This document shows positions 12,929 through 22,079 of a DNA stretch of 64,000 nucleotides, piece by piece. The stretch is from Allomyces arbusculus. Lineage: Eukaryota > Blastocladiomycota > Blastocladiomycetes > Blastocladiales > Blastocladiaceae. The position numbers and the translations under genes were made by a program. Location: contig JADHYV010000017.1 of NCBI GenBank assembly GCA_027604705.1, forward strand, positions 248,001 to 312,000, written 5' to 3'. How positions within the stretch are numbered: position 1 is the stretch's first letter; each line of letters opens with the position of its first letter. The notes under the pieces are model-generated. The model saw only the letters and a list, made by a program, of their open reading frames with translations, ran no database searches and had not been told where the DNA came from.

Positions 12929-15036
12929 ATGTCCTCTCGAATCCAAAATCGTCGTGCCGAGTACCTGAGCGCCGTCGAGAATGTTCTCCAGAAAATTGCC
13001 ACCTGTATGCGATCAAATTACTCTTGTCATCCTTAGTCGGCGCGATTCGCGCAATGAACGACCAGACGACCACTGCACACGGTCAGACCTGACAGGCCTA
13101 ACGGCGACGCGCGTCGTTTTCCTGTTCTCTCAGGTGGGCAGCTTGCTTTGCCGCTCGGCGTCAAGCCCGACATTGAGTGGCAGTATTTCGAGGAGCTGAA
13201 CGACATTCAAGTGGAGCTAGCAACCATTCAAGCTGATGCCGGTGCGTGTGGGCGACCTTGGCACGCCGTCGAATTCGGACGCAATTATTATTCTTGCGGG
13301 ACAACTCACGCCTGCCGGCGCACGTGTTCTGGCTCTAGACAAGTTGCTGCGCTCCAAGAACACCGTGACCAAGGAGCCCGCGCCGCTGTCGCAGCGCCTC
13401 GACGCGTTTGTCGAATGGCTGCACTGCAACGGCGTGTCACGAGACGTGCCCGTCCAGTTTGTGTCGGGCTTGAACGAGGGCATTGGCGCGATTGCCAAGC
13501 GTGACATTGCGGTATGTGAATGGTGTCTTTCCTGGCATCCCTGTTGCAGTGGTGTCAAATTGACCAATTCGTCCGGCTCTACGCGTAGGAGGGCGAAGAT
13601 ATCATTTCCATTCCGCGATCGGTTCTCTTCAGCTCTGTGACCGCGTACGAGTCGAAGCGTATGCGCGCGGCCATGACCGCTGTTCCTAATCTCGCGCAGC
13701 TGCCCGCGCAGCTGCTCTTGGTGCTGCATCTGGTCGACGAGAAGAACGACCCAAACTCGTTCTGGAAACCGTATCTCGACGTTTTGCCGGAAACGTTTGC
13801 TCTGCCCGTGTTCTTTGACCCTGAGGACATGACCGAGCTCCAAAGCACGACCGTTTTCCGTACGTACATTGTGACGGCAATGAAATTTGGGTGGAGAATC
13901 ATCAACTAACACGACCGCGCTCCCAGGAGAAACGATCGAGCAGCTGCGCAGCATGCTCAACTCCTACGTGCAGTGTTTCCGACTCGTCGAGGCGTCCAAG
14001 CTGATGCCGATTCACAAGTTTACGTGGTCGACGTTCCGGTGGGCACTTGGCGTGCTGCAGACGCGCCAAAACCTGATTCCAGCCTACACAGCCGAGGAAA
14101 TGGACGGTTCCAATGGCCAGCGCACGCCCGAGATCAAGGCCTTGGCGCTCATTCCGGGCTGGGACATGTTCAACCACCGCGAGGGATTGCCGGTGCGCGT
14201 TCTTTCTCTTCACGCTTAGGTACAGCAGTTTCGTGGCGCCGCCAACCGATTCTGACAAAGTTGCTCTTTACCGTGCTTCTCCACCCCTGCAGATCACGTC
14301 CGAGTCAAACATCCAAGACGGGTCGCAGCACTGCGCGTCGCCCATCGCGTACAAGGCCGGGACCCAAGTGTACATTGCCTACACGACGCACCGGCCCAAC
14401 CGGCACCGGTTTCTGCACTCGGGGTTCCTGGGCGAAGTGCCGCGGTCGGTCGCCGGCGACTTTGTGCGCATTGTCTTCCGGTTCCCGGCGCTTAAGGACG
14501 TGGACGCGCGCAAGGACCTGGCGCGCACCAAGTTTGGCCTGCAAGAACCATTCCCGCTCGATCTGTGCGTACCTATCGCCAACAATTACGACAACGTGAT
14601 TGGCACGCTCGCGTGCGCCGTCGGCACGCCCGCCGACCTGGCCTGGATGCAGGAGAGGCTCGAGGACCTGGTCGACGAGGCCACGTCACGCGAGACGTAT
14701 GCGCGCAACGCGCGCACGGTCTCGCGCGCGTTCAAGGCGGCGATTGGCGACGCGACGGCGAGCAAGGACGCGTACGTGCTCGAGTGCGCGGTCAAGATTA
14801 TCAACTACGTCAAGTTGCAGGCAACCATGCTGCAGCGGCGGTTGAAGGACACAGCGGCGAGCGACACGGCCGCGCTTAAGAAATTGGCCAACGTCAAGTC
14901 GGTCCGCGACCAGTTTCACAAAAACGTGCTGCAGATGCGCGCCGTCGAGCGGATAATCGCGCAGGACCTGGTAGTCGATGCCGACAAGGTCTTGCAAAAG
15001 GCACAGGCGGCGGCGGGGTCCACGGCATCGTCGTGA
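12929..15036 (+). CDS. SETD3: SETD3-type SET-domain protein (actin-histidine methyltransferase family)
   Basis: Six exons (12929-13004, 13134-13241, 13339-13511, 13589-13859, 13927-14192, 14293-15036) give 545 residues. Landmarks follow SETD3 in order: FVEWLHCNGVS, the GLNEGIGAIAKRDIA strand, EGEDIISIPRSVL, PNSFWKPYLDVLPE, FTWSTFRWALGVLQTRQN, then the SET core LALIPGWDMFNHREGL and a IAYTTHRPNRHRFLHSGFL tail. The C-terminal 200 residues form a helical Rubisco-LSMT-type substrate-binding domain. SETD3 methylates a conserved actin histidine; related members modify lysines, so substrate is inferred. In place of the usual Y-G after the IYI strand this protein has Y-T (AYTT), a possible active-site difference. 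Confidence 0.88.
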
Positions 15037-15547
15037 TTGCAGGTCCGGGCCCAATTTTGTCAACGGTGCTGTGGAACGTCCGGCACCGTCTCGTCGTCCG
15101 CTCAACTGGACCCATAGACCCATTTCCTTCAATATTTTCTTTGGCTTTTTGGAGTGCGAGACGCGTCCCTGACGTGGGCATCGTGATGCTGCGTCGCGGG
15201 TTCGACGACCCCATGATATTAGCCGATAATCCGCACGCTGCAGCAAACCAGGGCGAAAGATGAAACAGGGCGCCAAATCCGCTCAAAAGCCCGTGCTGAA
15301 ACAGCAGAAATAGCACGTGTGGAAACTGGCAGAGTTTTTGGGCAGAAAAACAGCCGCAAAAATTCGAAAAGCAGTGATCCACACGGTGCTGCAGCTGGAA
15401 GATACACGGCCTGGGTCGTGCAGCAAGTTGCCGCCACCGACTGTTGTCGATTTGTCCACGACCACCACGGATCCACTCCTTCTTCTCCTTTGCTGCCTGC
15501 TCCTGCCGCTGGAACCCCACCACCAACCGACCGACCGACCGACCACG
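15037..15547. other. Intergenic, upstream of the M3 peptidase gene
   Basis: These 511 bp follow the SETD3-type stop codon. Two AT-rich patches (around 15120-15140 and 15330-15370) fit a 3' end and a promoter. The run of ACCG units next to the peptidase start codon is listed separately. Confidence 0.4.
15526..15544. repeat. Short ACCG tandem repeat just before a start codon
   Basis: Nearly five ACCG units end 3 bp before the ATG at 15548, so they lie in the 5' leader of the peptidase gene. Confidence 0.85.
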
Positions 15548-17719
15548 ATGCCGGTCTCTACACCCGCGCCCGCCGACCTGCAATTTGCGCTGACCGCCGA
15601 GGATGTGCGCGCGATTGGCGACCGTATCATTCGTGCGTCGACGCGCGTCTTCGACGAGATTGCCGCGCTCGATGAGGCCGAGTGCACTTTTGAGTCGGTG
15701 ATTGTGCGCATGGCCAAGCTCGAGAACATGGCCGGGTCCGAGGCCGCGCGCGCGTCGTTCATGCAGTACGTTGGGGATGATCTGGCAAGCATCGCACGCC
15801 AGATGGCGGCATCATGCACGAGTGCAGTGAAACTGATGTGTGTCGGCAACACAAACGCCTAGGAACGTGGCCGTCGACAAGGCGACGCGTGACGCGAGCC
15901 AGGAAGTGTCGCAGCAGCTCGAAGAGTTTGAGATCGAGTCGTCGATGCGCGAGGACCTCTACCGCGCCGTGCGCGCCGCCGCGAGCAAGCTGCCCGCTGA
16001 CGTTGACGACGAGGACCGCCGGCTCGTGGAGCGCCAGCTCAAGCAGTTTGAGCGCAACGGTCTGGCCCTGCCGGCCGACAAGCGCGAGGAGCTCAAGCAG
16101 ATCAAGAAGCGCCTCGCCGAGATTGGCATCCAGTTTTCGCGCAATAAGGCCGAGGACGCGACGTTTGTCCCGCTGACCGCCGAGGAGCTGGACGGGATGC
16201 CCGCCGACTACCTCGAGAGCCTGAGCAAGCTCGAGGACGGCCGGTACAAGGTAACCATGTCCTACCCGGACCGTCTGCCGTGCATGCGCAAGGCGCGCAA
16301 CCCGGAGACGCGCAAGAAGCTCGAGGAGGCTGCGACGCGCATGTGCCCGGAGAACGTGGGCCTGCTCGAGGAGATGGTCGTGCTGCGCGCCAAGGCCGCG
16401 GCCCTGCTCGGGTTCCCGACGCACGCGGCCTACAAGCTCGAGATCAACATGGCCAAGAAGCCCGAGACGGTGCTGTCTTTCCTCGACGATCTCAAGGTCA
16501 AGCTGATGCCCCTGGGCCAGCACGACTACGACCAGCTTTTGGAGATTAAGAAGGCCGAGCGCGAGAAGCTCGGTCTGCCTGAGGAGAACCAGCTCTTTGC
16601 GTGGGATCTGGCCTACTACAACAACCTGCTCATCGAGCGCGACTTTGACGTGGACCACGAGCTCGTCAAGCAGTACTTCCCGTTCGAGATTGTGACCAAG
16701 GGCATGCTCAGTCTCTACTCGAAGATTCTGGGCATCACCTTCACTCAGGCGACCGACGTGGCCGTGTGGCACTCGGACGTGACCGTCTGGCACGTGCACG
16801 ACACCGAGACCAAGGACTACATTGGTACCTTCTTCCTCGACCTGCACCCGCGCGAGGGCGCCTACAAGCACGCGGCCGTCTTCCCGCTGCGCCCCGCCTG
16901 CCGTCTCGCCGACGGTGGATACCAGACGCCCGTGGCTGCCATGAAGGCCAACTTCTCCAAGTCGGGCACCGACACGCCGTCGCTGTGCAAGCACGACGAG
17001 CTCGTCACCTACTACCATGAACTCGGCCACGTTATGCACGTGATTCTCTCGCAGACCAAGTACGCGCGGTTCCACGGCACGTCGGTTGCCGGCGACTTTG
17101 TGGAGGCGCCCTCGCAGATGCTCGAGAACTGGTGCTGGGAGCCCGAGATTCTCGAGTTCCTGTCGTCGCACTGGAAGACGGGTGAGAAGATCCCGGCCGA
17201 CCTCGTCGCGCGGCTCGTCAAGACCGAGCACGTCAATGGCGGTCTCATGAACCTGCGCCAAATCTTCTTTGGCCTGTTTGACATGACGCTGCACACGCGC
17301 GACCCGGCGTCGGACGTGGCCGTTGCGTCGACCAACCTTTACAACTCGCTGCGCAAGGAGGTGACGCTCCTCCCGGCGCCCGAGGACTCGTACGGCCACG
17401 CCACGTTTGACCATCTTGCGGGTGGTAAGCAATATCATCGCTTTCGTCTCTTCACCAGATCGCTACAAACGCTAACACGCGTTCCCCGACCCCAGGCTAC
17501 GATGCAGGTTACTATGGGTACATGTGGTCCAAGGTCTTCGCCGCCGACATGTACTGGTCGCGCTTCAAGGTCGACGGCATCACGAACCCGAAGGTTGGTC
17601 TCGACTACCGTCGGTGCATCTTGCACCCGGGTGCGTCACGCGACGAGATGGACCTGCTCATCGACTTCCTCGGCCGCAAGCCCACGTCGGACGCGTTCCT
17701 CAAGAGTCTCGGCCTGTAA
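15548..17719 (+). CDS. PRD1: M3-family zinc metallopeptidase (thimet oligopeptidase / saccharolysin type)
   Basis: Three exons (15548-15765, 15863-17424, 17496-17719) give 667 residues, near the 680-710 of saccharolysin, neurolysin and thimet oligopeptidase. The zinc motif H458ELGH462 lies in YYHELGHVMH, and the third ligand region FVEAPSQMLENW follows about 25 residues on. The C-terminal hinge YDAGYYGYMWSKVFAADMY carries the tyrosines that line the M3 substrate pocket. The enzyme cleaves short peptides (roughly 6-17 residues) in the cytosol or mitochondrial intermembrane space. No strong targeting presequence is visible (MPVSTPAPADLQFALTAED), so cytosolic action is likelier. The last intron splits the Gly codon before YDAGYYG. 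Confidence 0.95.
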
Positions 17720-17942
17720 GTTTGCTGCTGCATCGTTGAGTTTTGATTGTTTGCTCGGCCCGCGCCGGCCCTTGCTGCTTTTCAAGTATGATTCCTACCC
17801 TGAAACACGAATAGATTGCATGACGACTTGTCCTCGTTTTGTGCTTGGAAGTCATGACCTCCATGGCAAAGAAAACCGGCCAACAGCAAGTTGAGTGCGC
17901 AAACTGGGACTGCTGTGTATTTGATGCCACAGTGAAGCATCA

Positions 17943-18777
17943 TCAGAACGATGCCCGAAATGGGCTCACTGCAAATCCCACATCGAACCGCACCGGCGCG
18001 GCCTTGCGCGGTGTCGGTGCGGGGGACGCGACCACCACGGTCCGTGCATCGGGCGAGTTGAGTGCGTCTTGGATCTCGCTCTCCTTCTGCGCCCAGTCAA
18101 TCACGCCGACCGATTTCCGACCACGGAGGGGGACCTACAATCGCAATTATCATGAGCTGTGCGAGGCGGACGCCCGATCACATTACACTCAGTTACAACG
18201 CACCTTCGACCGCCTTGCCGTCCGCTGCGGCGTCGTGACCGCCAACAACTCGTCGTCGTGCAATCCCAGCGACGCCGCGGCTGCGGCTGGGGGCACAGTA
18301 ACGGCCGGCGAAACGGCGCGGGAGCTACTTCCTGCAGGCGCCACCACCGTTGCGGGGTCTGCGCGACGCACGGGCTGCCGCCGGCGCATCGGCAACGGTT
18401 CATCCTCGTCGAGGTCGCTCAATGGGCTGTCGGAAGCGTCGAGATCACTCAACGAACTGTCGCTCGCCTGGTCGCGATGCCACCTCGGCGACCGGGTTGG
18501 CGTATCGGGCGAGCGTGGTCGCTTGTTTCTCCGCGACGTGGGGGACCCGGCGATGGCAGGGCTCGAGAGCGCGTCGGTCTAGAATCCATCCGCGAGCGAC
18601 GCCAGGAGATTAGCCCGTGAATTCAAGAAGCGCAGCCATCGGTCTGTGATGTATAATAGGCGTCGGAGGGCCACCGACCTTGCGGCGTTTGGCTGAGGGC
18701 GTCCGAATCTCGTCGGTATTCGGCCGGACCCGTGACGGGCTGGCCGCGGTTGCGGCGGCAGTTGAAGAGTCGTGCAT
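17943..18777 (-). CDS. Ser/Pro-rich basic protein with repeated SLSDLD motifs (unrecognised)
   Basis: Exons 18777-18679, 18578-18204 and 18134-17943 give 221 residues. Donors are GTCGGT and GTGCGT, acceptors CTAG and GTAG, all phase 0. I recognise no domain. The first exon ends in a likely nuclear localisation signal (SAKRRK). The middle holds several SP/TP sites (RPRSPDTPTRSPR) and a near-duplicated acidic motif, SSLSDLDASD then SPLSDLDEDE. The C-terminal exon is better ordered: GRKSVGVIDWAQKESEIQ and a terminal VRFDVGFAVSPFRASF. Such SP/TP sites and acidic SDLD repeats suggest a phosphorylated nuclear protein, but this is inference. Coding sense is supported because three short frames join cleanly. 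Its 3' end faces the peptidase gene. Confidence 0.62.
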
Positions 18778-19171
18778 GGCGCGGTGCGGAAAGTCGGTTG
18801 CGGAAATGTTTGCAGTCAATTGAAGGTCAGCGCGCTAAGTGGCCAGGAGTCGTGGCCTGGTTCGTCGTGAGCGAAGAAGCAAAAGCAGATGAGGAAAACG
18901 ACCACGACGATGTCGGTTGCGATCGCGAAATTCTCCAACTCATTTCCACGTGCGCTCGAATTCGCGTCGTGGTTGCATTCTCACGCCAGGTCACAGAGGT
19001 TTTCCCTTGTTTCTTTCTCTTTGCCTGTGGTGATCACCGTCGGGCAATCGTGGTGGGCCGATGAAGACTACGGAGGACTATAGTGGACCGTGGAGCCGTG
19101 GAGCACAGCAAAAGTTCTGATATTATCTTCACAAGAAGCCAGGACCAAAAGCAAACACCGCTCCACCGCGA
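18778..19171. other. Intergenic between two minus-strand genes
   Basis: These 394 bp must hold the promoter of the Ser/Pro-rich gene and the 3' end of the SPX-SerB gene. No coding features seen. Confidence 0.4.
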
Positions 19172-21279
19172 TCACGGCGTGTTCATGAGCGTCGACACGT
19201 CCTCGTCCGAGTACCCGAGCAGGTAAAGCACAGCCGTCAAGCTGTTCTGGTTGATCCGCGTGCGCGCGCGCTCCTGCACCTTGGGCTTGGCGTTGAACGC
19301 GATGCCAAGACCAGCGGCCGCGAGCATCCACAAGTCATTGGCACCATCACCCACAGCAATCACTTGCTCGGGCGAGATGTTCTCAGCCTGCGCAATCACC
19401 TCGAGCAATTCGGCCTTGCGCTCACCCGTGACAATGGGCCCCACTGTCTCTCCCGTCAACTTACCGTCAGGCCCGACGCGCAGCTGGTTCGCAAACGCGT
19501 AGTCGAGCCCAAGCTCCGCCTTGACGTAATTCGCCAGCGGGATAAACCCACCGGAAATTACGGCCAGCTTGTACCCGAGTTTCTTGAGGCATCGGCACAG
19601 TTCGCGCGCGCCCGGGTTGAACGTGATCGTCGCGCGCACCGCGTCCAGGACCGTCGCGGGCGTGCCCTTGAGCAATGCCACGCGCCGGCGCAACGACTCG
19701 GCAAACACAATTTCGCCGCGCATCGCCGACTCGGTAATGGCCGCAACCTTGTCAACGACGCCTGCATGCCGCGCAATCTCGTCAATCACCTCCTGCTGGA
19801 TCAAAGTCGAATCCATGTCAAACACGACGAGCCGCTTGGACCGGCGGAACACATTGGCCTCCTGCAGCGATACGTCGGTCCCGTGCGTGCGCGACAGCGC
19901 AAACAGGTCAGCACGGAACACGTCCACGTCCACGTCGCGCGGCACTGACAGCTTGTAGTCGACCGAGGTCATGGCGCCCGCCAGAGCTGAGTTGAGCCGC
20001 GCCATGCGTTCCACGGAGATGCGGTAGGTGAGCAGCATCTTGGTGAAGTCGTTGAGGAACGCGGGCGTCAGGCCGCGCTGGTTGAGCACGGTCGCCGTAT
20101 ACTTGACGCGGTTGTCGTAGGGCGCGTCCTCGAGCGACGGCGGAAGCGTCTTGGCGTCTTGCGCGTCAAACAGCAAGTTCGCGTTCCAACGCTTTGCGGT
20201 CGCCGTCAGGTCTTTGACAAAGGCCACGTCGAGCGGCGGCGAGGCGGGCAGTTGTACGAGCACGGCAAATGTGACGTGGTGGTGCAGACGCGCAAAACTG
20301 AAGTCGTCGACGCGCAAGTTGGCCTTGCTGATGCACTCGAGCAAAGCGGCAATGATATCAGTGCCGTGCGGACCTGACATGGTGATGAGCACGCGTTGCG
20401 ACGGCAAGAGTGCCGCGGGCGGGAACCACGGCGTCGGCGTCTTGCCTTCGCGCAATAGCGGGACGGAGCTCGACGGGCGGCGGTCGACCGTATCGTCACC
20501 AACCCCATTGCCGTCCACAGAAGCGGTCATGACTTGCGACGTCGAGCCCATTTGGCGCGACGCGCGCAGGTGCGAAGCGGGGCTCAAGGGCGGAATAATC
20601 GGCGAGTCCAAGTTGAATTCAGCGACGCCCGCGAGCGACGCGAGCAACGATGCCTTGAACTCGGCCAACTTGTTGTTTTGGTAGAACCGGTGGCCGCGCG
20701 TCAACTGCATCATGTAGGACTCGGCAATGTGCGGTCCAGCGCCCGACAGTCGTGCGTACTTCTTCAAGATCTTGGCGACACCCGTAAGGTTGAGCACCGC
20801 GTAGGATTCGAGCTTTTGCACGGCGCGCAGCGCTTCCTGGGCCTTGTTGGCAGGCAGCGGCTGGTCGGCGCTCGCGGGGGAGTAGAGCTTGAGGAGGCGG
20901 TCCTCTTCGGCCTCGTAAAACGCCGAGACGACGGCGACTTGCTCGTCGAGCATGAGGAAGAACTCCTTGGTCTGCTCGACGGACCACATAGGAGGGGCAA
21001 ATTCAAGTTCAGCTGTTGTTCAGAGCTGCGCGATTGCAGCAACATGCTGGTACGTACCGCAACAGCAAGCGTGGCCAAATGGCGCGACGCAACGGCACCA
21101 ACGTCAAACGGAGTCACAGCCTCGCCCTCGACGGACGCGAGGTGCGGCAGCGTGGCCAGCGATGCCGACGCGACCGTCTGCTTGAGCAGTAGCTTGAGGC
21201 GCCCATAGTCGAGGAACGCGGCCGCATAGTTGACCGGGAAACTCGCACGCTTGGCGAGGAGCGTGTTTCCAAACTTCAT
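19172..21279 (-). CDS. SPX domain fused to ACT-ACT-phosphoserine phosphatase (SerB type)
   Basis: Two exons, about 21279-21054 and 21012-19172, give about 688 residues. The N-terminus is an SPX domain: MKFGNTLLAKR, YGRLKLLLK, FFLMLDEQVAVVSAFY and the phosphate-binding basic cluster LTGVAKILKKYARLSG near residue 156. After a 60-residue linker come two ACT-like modules (about 281-330 and 380-460), laid out as in mycobacterial SerB2. Then comes a HAD phosphatase with motif I VVFDMDSTLI (DMDST at 474), motif III AVISGGF (562) and GDGANDLWML (630). SerB hydrolyses O-phosphoserine to serine, the last step of the phosphorylated pathway. SPX domains bind inositol pyrophosphates. The short intron could instead end further downstream (for example GTCGAG/CAG near 20975); either choice keeps both domains in frame. 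Confidence 0.92.
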
Positions 21280-22079
21280 GGTTGCAGTGCGCGCGATATC
21301 GATGGTCGAGGAGCGCGTCGTCAAGGGCGCCAACTTGTTGAAGGTCGAGAGCTGGCCGTGGTGCTCGCCGCAATCAATGTTGGAGCTACCCGCAGGCTGA
21401 GTCGGACGCTGCGCGTGCTAAAGGTGTGGGCCGGCGTTGTCGCGGAGCTCGTTGTCGCGCGCGAGAGAGAGCGCCGAGCACGCTGTCCTTGCGCTGAATG
21501 AGCTTGGTGGCCCGTCGTAATTCGTGCGGTGCGCAGGGTCGCGCATGGCCGTGGTCGTGCGGTGGTGATCAACGAGGTGGTTCTTTGGTTCTTTTCGGGC
21601 GCGGCCGGACAAACGTGTTGATTGTTGCACGTGCCAGTGATGCATCGCGTGGCGTTACGGCGTATCACGCATACGCCGTGGCTCAGTGGCAGATGCGTGG
21701 CTTACGGCTCACATCGCATGCCCTGCGGGTCCAAAACCGTGGGAATAGAGCTGCGCGATCCCGTGCATATCCGTGTTTATGGCACCACCGCCCTCACACC
21801 GGTCTCCACGTGGTGGCGCAGTCACGCCTGTCACTTTGATCATTCACTTCGGCCGGCTGGCCGCGGGCTGGCCGACGGCCATCACTCGCATTTCCACGTC
21901 CTGCTCGACCTTTGCCTGTCACACCCCGCGAGTTACGACGCTGACAGGCTTGTCAGTCCAGACTCAATCCGCAAGTTACAGCGGCAGGAAACGAGCGCGA
22001 CCCGCTGCATTCGTCTCTGGACCCGCCCAAAAGCAGTGCACACCGCCCCTGCCGTGATCTTCGTCTAATCAGCTCGTGC
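21280..22079. promoter_or_regulatory. Divergent promoter region of SPX-SerB and cysteinyl-tRNA synthetase
   Basis: This 800-bp region separates two divergent start codons of amino-acid genes. It contains a perfect 9-bp inverted repeat with a 5-base spacer (21657-21665 and 21671-21679). No long open frame with coding features is present. The promoter role is inferred from position. Confidence 0.5.
21657..21679. repeat. Perfect inverted repeat, 9-bp arms, 5-base loop
   Basis: ACGGCGTAT, spacer CACGC, then ATACGCCGT. The arms are exact reverse complements. The repeat lies about 380 bp from the SPX-SerB start and 400 bp from the cysteinyl-tRNA synthetase start. It could be a palindromic transcription-factor site or an RNA hairpin. 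Confidence 0.8.

Noticed and set aside
15759-17438. Open frame of 559 codons on the minus strand
   Set aside because: It is antisense to the M3 peptidase, Arg/Leu/His-rich and without family motifs; the plus-strand frame has the full zinc motif and splices cleanly.
17839-18582. Plus-strand frame of 247 codons
   Set aside because: It crosses the three exons of the minus-strand gene, has no motifs, and its composition is Arg/Ser/Cys noise.
18778-18819. Longer N-terminus for the Ser/Pro-rich protein
   Set aside because: The extension would start at TTG; the first ATG is at 18777.
21671-21745. tRNA-like stretch (TGGCTCAGTGG resembles an A box)
   Set aside because: The possible B box (GGTCCAAAACC) is poor and no acceptor stem closes; the flanking bases instead form the 9-bp palindrome.
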